Source: Candidatus Omnitrophota bacterium (GTDB lineage Bacteria; Omnitrophota; Gorgyraeia; JABMSB01). Taken from it: a stretch of DNA of 46,543 nt. The notes beneath the pieces are model-generated. The model worked only from the letters and a program-made list of their open reading frames with translations. It was not told the DNA's origin and ran no database searches. Shown in pieces: positions 9,041 through 15,103 of this stretch. The stretch spans positions 1-46,543 of the forward strand of contig JABMSB010000072.1 in NCBI GenBank assembly GCA_013202205.1, read 5' to 3'. Numbering within the stretch: position 1 is the stretch's first letter; the number at the start of each line of letters is the position of its first letter. A program made the translations under genes and the position numbers.

Positions 9041-9877
9041 CTAATTTGTAAAACCGTTCGTCCGCTCAAACTCACGCCTGTAAGCGAGTATGCCTTCTGC
9101 CAATCCTTCTGCTATCTTGTCACGATAGGCGGCATCTTTGAGCTTCATCTCCTCATTTTTGTTCGTGACAAATCCAACCTCTACCAAAATAGCAGGACAG
9201 CGTGAATGTTTTAAGACATAGAACCTTGCGCTCTTAACGCCCCTCTCTTTGCAGCCGAGTATGTCACAGGCTTCATTCGAAACTATCTTCGCAAGCTCTA
9301 TCGACTCAACCCTATTTTCCGTCAATTCAAGGTCCCATAATGTTGCTTCCAGGTCGGTCGTATATTTATCTACCGAGGAATCTTCATACTCCAGGGAGGC
9401 GTTCTCTACCTGAGCCAGGGCACGGGCACTGTCATCTGTCGCCTCTGATAGATAATAGACCTCAAACCCCTGCGCCCGACGGGATCTTGCGGCATTGGCA
9501 TGTATACTTATAAAAAAATCGGCGTCTCTCTTATTGGCAATATTGGCGCGACTCCACAACGATATGAAGGTATCACTGTTACGAGTAATCGTGATATCGA
9601 TCCCTCTTCCTTCTAACCTGCGGCTTAACCTTTGGGCAATATCAAGTACTATCGTCTTCTCTTTTAGCCCGCCCCGCCCTGTGGCGCCGGGATCCTTACC
9701 GCCATGTCCGGGGTCGATTACTACTCTCTCTATGGTATATTTTTTGGCAGCCGGTGGCGGGGGTCCTTTATAATATTCTGACGGTTCGCCCGGCCATCTT
9801 GCCTCCGGGATATATGTGCATCCCGAGGCAAAAAGAGACAATGCCACAAAAAAGACCAATAACGACACTCTTTTCAT
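9041..9877 (-). CDS. N-acetylmuramoyl-L-alanine amidase, lipoprotein
   Basis: The 278-residue product is an Amidase_3 (AmiABC-type) zinc amidase that cleaves the lactyl-Ala bond of peptidoglycan. The N-terminus is a lipoprotein signal with lipobox FASGC at about residues 16-20, so the enzyme is probably membrane-anchored in the periplasm. Zinc-ligand motifs are VVIDPGHGGKDPGA, SIHANA and the catalytic VEVGFVTN segment. The mature N-terminus is Pro-rich (PPPPAAKK), probably a linker. AGAGG precedes the ATG. The gene begins 30 bp after the mature tmRNA 3' end and may be expressed by read-through from ssrA. Confidence 0.92.
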   Translation of the reverse strand: MKRVSLLVFFVALSLFASGCTYIPEARWPGEPSEYYKGPPPPAAKKYTIERVVIDPGHGGKDPGATGRGGLKEKTIVLDIAQRLSRRLEGRGIDITITRNSDTFISLWSRANIANKRDADFFISIHANAARSRRAQGFEVYYLSEATDDSARALAQVENASLEYEDSSVDKYTTDLEATLWDLELTENRVESIELAKIVSNEACDILGCKERGVKSARFYVLKHSRCPAILVEVGFVTNKNEEMKLKDAAYRDKIAEGLAEGILAYRREFERTNGFTN

Positions 9878-9907
9878 ATCGCCTCTTCTTATATTTTACA
9901 GCCAAAA

Positions 9908-10261
9908 TGGTGGAGGTGCCCGGATTCGAACCGGGGTCTTTAAGTACCTAATTAAAAGGCGCTACATGCTTGTCCCAATCTTTGGATCTCGTCGATTCCG
10001 CCTCCGATGGGCGGGATTCGGAATCGACCAGCCTTTTCAAGCTTCGCCCGGCCGTCAAAAGGCAAACCCAACCAGACTATCCTGCGTCGCGGAGCTCGAC
10101 CCGGCCTCCCAGGAAACCGGCCGGCGAGCTTGCCGAATCTAAGTCGGCTTAAGCAGCTACGTTTGTAGCACTTATAGTGTGCCAGGTGTTTAAAGAGGCC
10201 TCCTGACAACCTCTGCATGCTCCTCTTAAATTGGTGACCTAAATCGAAACCTGTCACCCCC
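9908..10261 (-). ncRNA. ssrA: Transfer-messenger RNA (tmRNA)
   Basis: The minus strand begins with GGGGGTGACAGGTTTCGA and ends with TTCGAATCCGGGCACCTCC followed by ACCA, the paired tRNA-like ends of tmRNA (acceptor 10255-10261 with 9912-9918, one G-T pair). The length is 354 nt. Inside, the frame stopping at TAA (10149-10151) ends S-A-T-N-V-A-A, the proteolysis tag; the resume codon is probably GCT at 10167-10169 or lies a few codons earlier. GC-rich pseudoknot-like segments follow. It works with SmpB, encoded just upstream, to rescue stalled ribosomes. Confidence 0.95.
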
Positions 10262-10277
10262 GAGTTAATAGATGATA

Positions 10278-10306
10278 ATTATACCATGAATAGAAAACGG
10301 TGTAAA
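10278..10306 (-). promoter_or_regulatory. Sigma70-type promoter of ssrA
   Basis: Minus strand: TTTACA (10306-10301), 17 bp spacer, TATAAT (10283-10278). The expected start is about 10 nt before the mature tmRNA 5' end, so ssrA has its own promoter immediately after smpB. Confidence 0.75.
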
Positions 10307-10316
10307 TGAGCTATTT

Positions 10317-10778
10317 TTAGCTGGGTTGCCCCTTATCTTTTATGGCGCGGCTGATTTCGCGGCGGGCGTCCTTCTTCTTAATCGCTTCTCTCTTATCAAA
10401 ATGTTGTTTACCCTTTACCACCGCTATCTCTACCTTTGCTATGCCTCCCTTAAAATAGATGCTGAGCGGCACAAGCGTAAATCCCTTTTGTGAGACACGG
10501 GCTATTAGGGAGCGGATCTGAGCCCTATGCAGGAGAAGTTTCCTTTTGCGTTTGGGATCTACATTTGCCCTATTGCCGAACTCATAAGGACTTATGTGGA
10601 TATTATAGACGAATATTTCTTTACCGTCAGGATGGGCAAAACTCTCACTCATGCTGGTCTTGCCTGACCTGAGCGACTTAACCTCTGTCCCTTTGAGCTC
10701 AATACCGGCCTCTAAGCTCTCAAAGATAGTATAGTTATAGCGTGCCTGCCGATTTGTAGCGATATTCTTCTCACTCAT
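10317..10778 (-). CDS. smpB: tmRNA-binding protein SmpB
   Basis: The 153-residue product is SmpB, which binds the tRNA-like part of tmRNA and fills the decoding centre during trans-translation. Family motifs include NRQARYNYTIFESLEAGIEL, GTEVKSLRSGK, NIHISPYEFGN and the basic C-terminal tail KGKQHFDKREAIKKKD. It lies directly upstream of ssrA on the same strand. No Shine-Dalgarno is evident, and a good promoter -10 box ends only about 9 nt before the ATG, so the mRNA may be nearly leaderless. Confidence 0.97.
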   Translation of the reverse strand: MSEKNIATNRQARYNYTIFESLEAGIELKGTEVKSLRSGKTSMSESFAHPDGKEIFVYNIHISPYEFGNRANVDPKRKRKLLLHRAQIRSLIARVSQKGFTLVPLSIYFKGGIAKVEIAVVKGKQHFDKREAIKKKDARREISRAIKDKGQPS

Positions 10779-10787
10779 AGGATCACA

Positions 10788-10816
10788 ATTGTACCATAAT
10801 AAGGGGGTTAAGACAA
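10788..10816 (-). promoter_or_regulatory. Sigma70-type promoter of smpB
   Basis: Minus strand: TTGTCT (10816-10811), 17 bp spacer, TACAAT (10793-10788). The predicted transcription start is near 10781, about 3 nt before the smpB ATG. Confidence 0.6.
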
Positions 10817-10865
10817 GAAAGTTTAAAGAAGGTGATTTTGCTCCATATTTGGCACTTTTATTTGG

Positions 10866-10894
10866 TTGACTTGTGGTCTATTTTCTTATATTAT
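10866..10894 (+). promoter_or_regulatory. Sigma70-type promoter for the pseudopilin gene
   Basis: TTGACT (10866-10871), 17 bp spacer, TATTAT (10889-10894). A second TATAAT at 10905-10910 directly precedes the ATG but has no good -35 box. Confidence 0.6.
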
Positions 10895-10913
10895 ATAAAA
10901 TAGGTATAATCTC

Positions 10914-11897
10914 ATGAGAATACGATTTGTAAAATCCGGGTTTGGTTTCACACTTGTAGAGATACTTGTCGTCCTTGCCGTTATGGGCATCCTGGCAGCA
11001 TTGCTTATGCCCTCCGTCTCCCTTGTAAGGTGCAAGGCCAAGATGGTCAAGTGCATGTCAAATATACGGCAGCTTGGTATCGCATGTGTAATGTATGAGC
11101 AGGATTACGATGCCCTACCCGGGACTTTATCCAGATTAGACCCTTACCTAAAATCTCACTATGCCAACTCTCTTCATCCTTTACCAAAACACCTCTTTGC
11201 CATCAAACTCGCCCATGCCCAGTACGAACCCTTGAGCCCCTATTATGATAATAATCAAGGTGTGCTGCAATGTCCTGCAGCTACACCCGGTGAGATATCA
11301 TACGGTATAAATGCAAAGCTTAAAGGCAAAAAAATAGCATCTTTTAAAAGTGCAAATATGATACTCCTTGCCGATTCCAACAATAGGACGGAGATAGAGA
11401 TGATCGACCACCTCGGATTTAGGCATTGCAAGGAAAAGAGGGCAAATATCATAACCCCCGACCTAACTGAAGGATCATACATACGGGAGGATATCCAACA
11501 AGGCTGGTTCGACTTGGACCATGAAACTATCGGTGAATTCGATATTATGAACGTTGGTCAAATTGAGCAAGCCATCCTGGGTTGGATAGCGGCGAGCGGC
11601 GAAACCGATATATTCGAGTCTATCGAAATTGTAACAACTTCTGAAGCTCCTGAAAACCCCTATATGACCTTGCATACAATAGAGATTCAGTTTAAACCGG
11701 GCCGGGGGGTTTGGGCGCACACAGATAGTGATGGCGATGGGTGGGATAACCTTACAGAGATAATAGGTAATAATGGCATAAATCCAAGCGACCCTTACGA
11801 TCTTTACAGTACTCCTGATTATCCAGATGGTATACCAAGGCCTCCTGATGACCCTGACCGTGAATCAGGTGACCATGATGAGCCCCCTCCGGAATAA
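10914..11897 (+). CDS. Type II/IV pseudopilin-like protein with a calcium-loop C-terminus
   Basis: The 327-residue product starts with a type III signal: prepilin peptidase would cut after the Gly in SGFG/FTLVEI (residue 11), leaving the hydrophobic helix ILVVLAVMGILAALLMP. The next part, with NIRQLGIACVMYEQDYDALPG, resembles the abundant pseudopilins of PVC-type bacteria. The C-terminal third is atypical: it contains DSDGDGWDNLTE, an EF-hand or thrombospondin-3-like calcium loop, then a Pro/Asp-rich tail. It is probably exported and assembled or retained at the envelope. The exact system (T2SS or T4P) cannot be told from one gene. Confidence 0.75.
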   Translation: MRIRFVKSGFGFTLVEILVVLAVMGILAALLMPSVSLVRCKAKMVKCMSNIRQLGIACVMYEQDYDALPGTLSRLDPYLKSHYANSLHPLPKHLFAIKLAHAQYEPLSPYYDNNQGVLQCPAATPGEISYGINAKLKGKKIASFKSANMILLADSNNRTEIEMIDHLGFRHCKEKRANIITPDLTEGSYIREDIQQGWFDLDHETIGEFDIMNVGQIEQAILGWIAASGETDIFESIEIVTTSEAPENPYMTLHTIEIQFKPGRGVWAHTDSDGDGWDNLTEIIGNNGINPSDPYDLYSTPDYPDGIPRPPDDPDRESGDHDEPPPE

Positions 11898-11902
11898 CCA
11901 TA

Positions 11903-11931
11903 TTGACACCTTCCTGCTTTTCCTGTATACT
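11903..11931 (+). promoter_or_regulatory. Sigma70-type promoter of tRNA-Leu
   Basis: TTGACA (11903-11908), 17 bp spacer, TATACT (11926-11931), ending 17 bp before the tRNA. Confidence 0.75.
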
Positions 11932-11948
11932 CTCATATTACAATTCGT

Positions 11949-12035
11949 GCGGAAGTGGTGAAACTGGCAAACACGCAGGCCTCAGAAGTCTGTGGCCGTA
12001 AGGCCTTGGGGGTTCAACTCCCCCCTTCCGCACCA
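11949..12035 (+). tRNA. tRNA-Leu (anticodon CAG)
   Basis: This is a class II tRNA of 87 nt with acceptor arms GCGGAAG/CTTCCGC, discriminator A and encoded CCA. The anticodon loop CTCAGAA gives CAG, which reads CTG. A long variable arm (GTGGCCGTAAGGCCTT region) fits Leu. A strong terminator follows 10 nt downstream. Confidence 0.96.
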
Positions 12036-12044
12036 GAATAATAA

Positions 12045-12082
12045 AGCCGTTGTAACTATTAGAGTTACAACGGCTCTTTTTT
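12045..12082 (+). terminator. Rho-independent terminator after tRNA-Leu
   Basis: A perfect 13 bp stem (12045-12057 with 12063-12075) and 5 nt loop are followed by CTTTTTT. It ends the tRNA-Leu transcript. Confidence 0.9.
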
Positions 12083-12113
12083 GCTTGTGCCAGATTTGTG
12101 CCAATAAAATTAT

Positions 12114-12551
12114 CTATTCAAGGAAGGCTTTTCTATTTGGATAATCTATGTTGATTTTGAATCTGGTTAATACATCAGCAAAACCTATGATAATAGGGAC
12201 TTCGTCTGAATTTGCGAAATAACAGGTGAACTCCAGTTCATCGGATGCATTGCCTGACCTATCAAAAAGAATGCATTTGGCCTTCCCTACAGACGCTGGA
12301 ATGGCACATTCTTCCCTTGAGTTTATACCTTTTACTCTATCTCTCCCTGTAATCTCTTTTTCGATTCTCTCGCTCAAACCCTTGGGTATTATACTTACAT
12401 AAGCACCGGTATCTATAATCCCTTCGTTAAACCTGTAGTTCGACCCATTTTTCTCTTTAAACCCCACAAGACACTTTATCCTAACAAGATCTAGCTTTGT
12501 TTTGGAACCAGGAATTTTGTAGGGGGAAGAATCGATAATAAGCTCTATCAT
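12114..12551 (-). CDS. Retropepsin-like aspartic protease
   Basis: The 145-residue product has a single pepsin-type active-site motif IIDTGAYVSIIP (DTGA, near residues 46-49), preceded by a beta-rich N-terminal strand region and followed by the IIIGFADVL segment that corresponds to the second conserved loop. A one-motif domain of this size would need to dimerise to form an active site, as in retroviral-type (clan AA) proteases. The natural substrate is unknown. It is only 3 nt downstream of the DUF5678-like gene, so the two should be translated together. The pair lies convergent to tRNA-Leu. Confidence 0.8.
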   Translation of the reverse strand: MIELIIDSSPYKIPGSKTKLDLVRIKCLVGFKEKNGSNYRFNEGIIDTGAYVSIIPKGLSERIEKEITGRDRVKGINSREECAIPASVGKAKCILFDRSGNASDELEFTCYFANSDEVPIIIGFADVLTRFKINIDYPNRKAFLE

Positions 12552-12554
12552 ATA

Positions 12555-12800
12555 CTATCCAATGGAATATATACAGTGAGGATCTTCCATGAAAACAAGC
12601 GGGATTTTGGTGTGGGGTACTCTTGTGATTCTTAAGGCTTCCTTTTCTACTGAATCTATCGTCTTTCCAAATGCTACTACCTTGTTGTGATAAACGGCGA
12701 TCCATTGCCCCTGATATTCTTTATGCAACTCTATGCGGTGAGACTGGATCCAATTCAATCCGTCAAGAAATTCTTTTGCTATCTCTATTTTTTTGCCCAT
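12555..12800 (-). CDS. DUF5678-like small protein
   Basis: The 81-residue product has the core HKEYQGQWIAVYHNKVVAFGKTIDSVEKEALRI, which matches the pattern of DUF5678 proteins (a Tyr-x-Gly-x-Trp-hA strand, Gly-Lys turn, then helix). Function is not established. It is the first gene of a two-gene unit with the retropepsin-like protease; I recall this pairing from other genomes, so a functional link is plausible (inference). No membrane segment or signal is seen. Confidence 0.65.
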   Translation of the reverse strand: MGKKIEIAKEFLDGLNWIQSHRIELHKEYQGQWIAVYHNKVVAFGKTIDSVEKEALRITRVPHTKIPLVFMEDPHCIYSIG

Positions 12801-12957
12801 ATTAGCGCTCTCCTTGTTTCGAGCCTAAATATACCATAAAAATGGGCTATTGTCAAATTCCTTATCCATACCGGTGAATATGCTTGATATTGGCCATCGC
12901 CGAGAAATATATCGTAATTTTTCTATATTACCTAACAAAATATATGCAACGAGAATG

Positions 12958-12992
12958 AAAAAGCAGCCGGGGTTTAAACCCCGGCTGCTTTT
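12958..12992 (-). terminator. Bidirectional-looking terminator after hflC
   Basis: The perfect palindrome GCAGCCGGGG-TTTAAA-CCCCGGCTGC (12963-12988) is flanked by A-runs on the left and T-runs on the right. Read on the minus strand it is a strong intrinsic terminator with a TTTTT tail, 21 bp after the hflC stop. Confidence 0.9.
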
Positions 12993-13012
12993 GTTTTCAG
13001 GTTGTTCCTTTT

Positions 13013-13954
13013 TTATTTCAAATACTCGAGATATTCACTGTCTGTTGTGAGGATGATCGTTGTATCTTTGTCGATCGTCTCCTTGTATGTCTCGAGCGTC
13101 TTCAGGAAGGCATAAAAGTCCGGGCCCCTGTTATATGCGTCGGCATATATATTGGTAGCTTCGGCATCGGCCTTTCCCTTTAGCTCCTCGGCTACTTTGT
13201 ATGCCTCAGAGCGTATCTGTTTTAACTCCTTGCCCATCTGCCCTTCTATCTCGGCCTTCTTACCCTGGCCTTCGGAACGATATTGCTCTGCGGCCCGCTT
13301 TCTCTCTGATATCATCCTGTCGAAGACCTTCCTCTGTACCTCAGAGACATAGTTTATCCTCTTTACCCTTACATCGACGAGCTCTATGCCATACTGTGAT
13401 ATTATCTTTGATGCCTCCTCGAGTACGCCGCGGGTAATCGCGTCCCTGCCAAACTTTATCTCCTCGATCTCTCCCGCGATCTGATCGGTACCGTCATCCT
13501 TTGCCTCCAGGGCGCGGTCATCCATGATCCTGTTTGTGTTCCTGACGGCCTCGACGAGATTGTGGCTCGTTACAAAATTCCTTGTCGCTGAGTCGATTAT
13601 GTCATCGAGGCGCGCGTGGGCCCCGGTCTCATTGCCCACCGACTGCAGGAACTTAAGCGCGTCTACTATCTTCCAGCGCGCCGTCGTATCGACCCAGATA
13701 TACCTCTTATCCTTTGTGGGGATCTGGTTCGGATTTCCGTCCCACTCAAGTATCCTCTTCTCGAAATAGTTGGCCTGCTGGACAAAAGGCATCTTAAAGT
13801 GAATACCGGCTTTCACGATCGGCTCACCCATCGGTTCACCAAATTGCGTTATAACGACCTGCTGCGTCTCATTGATAATATATACCGTTCCGCTCACCAC
13901 GAGGAATAGTATGATAATCGCTGTAGTACCTAATCCTGAAAGTGCCCTTTTCAT
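13013..13954 (-). CDS. hflC: HflC-like prohibitin/SPFH membrane protein
   Basis: The 313-residue product has one N-terminal membrane segment (about residues 7-26) and an SPFH/band-7 domain beginning NETQQVVITQFGEPMGEPI. Typical HflC motifs include the IRWVDTTARWKI-like segment, DIIDSATRNFV, RGVLEEASKIISQYGIELVDVRVKRINY and a Glu/Ala-rich coiled coil. With HflK it forms a large cage around the FtsH protease in the inner membrane and limits its access to substrates. The ATG overlaps the hflK stop by 4 bp, and a strong terminator follows. FtsH is not in the window. Confidence 0.93.
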   Translation of the reverse strand: MKRALSGLGTTAIIILFLVVSGTVYIINETQQVVITQFGEPMGEPIVKAGIHFKMPFVQQANYFEKRILEWDGNPNQIPTKDKRYIWVDTTARWKIVDALKFLQSVGNETGAHARLDDIIDSATRNFVTSHNLVEAVRNTNRIMDDRALEAKDDGTDQIAGEIEEIKFGRDAITRGVLEEASKIISQYGIELVDVRVKRINYVSEVQRKVFDRMISERKRAAEQYRSEGQGKKAEIEGQMGKELKQIRSEAYKVAEELKGKADAEATNIYADAYNRGPDFYAFLKTLETYKETIDKDTTIILTTDSEYLEYLK

Positions 13955-14961
13955 TCCGCACCCCCTTCCCTGTTTAGGTTAAGGAGCGGCAGTATGGACT
14001 GCTGGCTTGAATCGACTATAAATTTCCTGCCGGCCTTTGGCAGGACCTCATTCATGGCTTCAAGATATAGCCTCTTCCTCGTAACATCTTTAGAATCTTT
14101 ATATGCCTCCCAGACAGAGATAAATCTCGCGGCTTCACCCTTCGCCTCATTGATCCTGTTTAGGGAATAACCCTCTGCCTCCCTTATCGTCTTCTCCGCT
14201 TCACCGCGCGCTTTTGGAATGATCATATTGTACTTCTCCCATGCCTGGTTTATGGCCTTCTCCTTCTCCTGCTTTGCTTCGTTTACTTCGTTGAAGGATG
14301 GTTTCACCTGATCCGGCGGGTTGACATCCTGCAGCCTCACGGTAACTATCTGTATCCCACTGTCATAAAAATCGAGTATCTCCTGCAGTTTATCCTGCAC
14401 TTCCTGGTTGAGCTCGACCCTGCGCATCGTAAGGACTTCGTTAACGGTATTGTCACCCACAACCTGTCTCATGACCGCCTCAGATATGTGGCGTATCGTC
14501 CCCTGGGGATTCCTCACATTGAAGAGCCGCTTGACAGAGTCTTTTACCTTAAACTGGACTATCCACTCGACCACAATGACGTTGAGGTCGCCTGTGAGCA
14601 TTAAAGATTCGTCGTAGTAGCTCTTTTGGGAATACTGGGTCACGACACCGGCCCTTGCCGTGCGGAACCCAAACTCCTCTTTAAAGATATACTTTACCTT
14701 GACATTATCGACCTTCTCTATAAACGGCGCTTTAAAATGAAGCCCGGGATTGGTCAATCTGACATATTTCCCAAAACGGCGCACAACGCCTTCTTCATCC
14801 GGCCCAACCGTATAGAAGGCACCGAAAAAGAGTGATGCGATGACGATAATAGCAAAGATCGGCGGCAGCCGCTTTCCAAAATCGTTCATCTTCTTACCGG
14901 CACCTTTAAACATATCCCCGGAATTTCCGAAGATATCCTCCGGTTTCTCAAAATCTGCCAT
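13951..14961 (-). CDS. hflK: HflK-like prohibitin/SPFH membrane protein
   Basis: The 336-residue product has a cytoplasmic N-terminus with a short Gly-rich part, one membrane segment (about residues 33-51) and an SPFH domain starting YTVGPDEEGVVRRFGKYV. HflK features are IVEWIVQFKVKD, RNPQGTIRHISEAVMRQVVGDNTVNEVL and the QIVTVRLQDVNPPDQVKPSFNEV stretch, followed by a coiled coil. It is the first gene of the hflKC unit, with GGGAGGAG before its ATG and its own promoter upstream. It should act with HflC around FtsH. Confidence 0.94.
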   Translation of the reverse strand: MADFEKPEDIFGNSGDMFKGAGKKMNDFGKRLPPIFAIIVIASLFFGAFYTVGPDEEGVVRRFGKYVRLTNPGLHFKAPFIEKVDNVKVKYIFKEEFGFRTARAGVVTQYSQKSYYDESLMLTGDLNVIVVEWIVQFKVKDSVKRLFNVRNPQGTIRHISEAVMRQVVGDNTVNEVLTMRRVELNQEVQDKLQEILDFYDSGIQIVTVRLQDVNPPDQVKPSFNEVNEAKQEKEKAINQAWEKYNMIIPKARGEAEKTIREAEGYSLNRINEAKGEAARFISVWEAYKDSKDVTRKRLYLEAMNEVLPKAGRKFIVDSSQQSILPLLNLNREGGAE

Positions 14962-14996
14962 AATTTCTCCTCCCTGTTTTTTTAACCTGAGAAGTT

Positions 14997-15025
14997 ATGA
15001 TACTCCTTTGGCGCCAACAAGTCAA
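14997..15025 (-). promoter_or_regulatory. Sigma70-type promoter of hflKC
   Basis: Minus strand: TTGACT (15025-15020), 17 bp spacer, TATCAT (15002-14997). The leader is about 30 nt. The 54 bp palindromic repeat lies 20 bp further upstream. Confidence 0.55.
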
Positions 15026-15045
15026 ATCCTAAGTTAAATGAGTTA

Positions 15046-15099
15046 AGTTATCCACAGGAGCAGGGCATGCTTAAGCATACACGACAGCTGTGGATAACT
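15046..15099. repeat. 54 bp palindromic repeat with inverted DnaA-box ends (copy A)
   Basis: The ends are a perfect 12 bp inverted repeat AGTTATCCACAG / CTGTGGATAACT, each containing a consensus DnaA box TTATCCACA. The centre is CATGCTTAAGCAT. It has the same length and the same ends as copy B at 23578-23631. It starts 4 bp beyond the btuB stop and ends before the hflK promoter. No T-tract follows, so it is not an obvious terminator. Confidence 0.85.
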
Positions 15100-15103
15100 A
15101 ACA

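Noticed and set aside
9952-10257. A 101-codon open frame on the minus strand
   Set aside because: It lies fully inside the tmRNA gene, including its tRNA-like ends, and is an artefact of GC-rich RNA structure.
11949-12800. Integrated genomic island at tRNA-Leu
   Set aside because: No integrase, no duplicated tRNA 3' end and only two accessory genes follow. The hairpin after the tRNA is a normal terminator.
15046-15099. Replication origin suggested by paired DnaA boxes
   Set aside because: Only two boxes per site, no AT-rich unwinding region, and no dnaA, dnaN or other origin-linked genes. The same arrangement occurs twice as a repeat.
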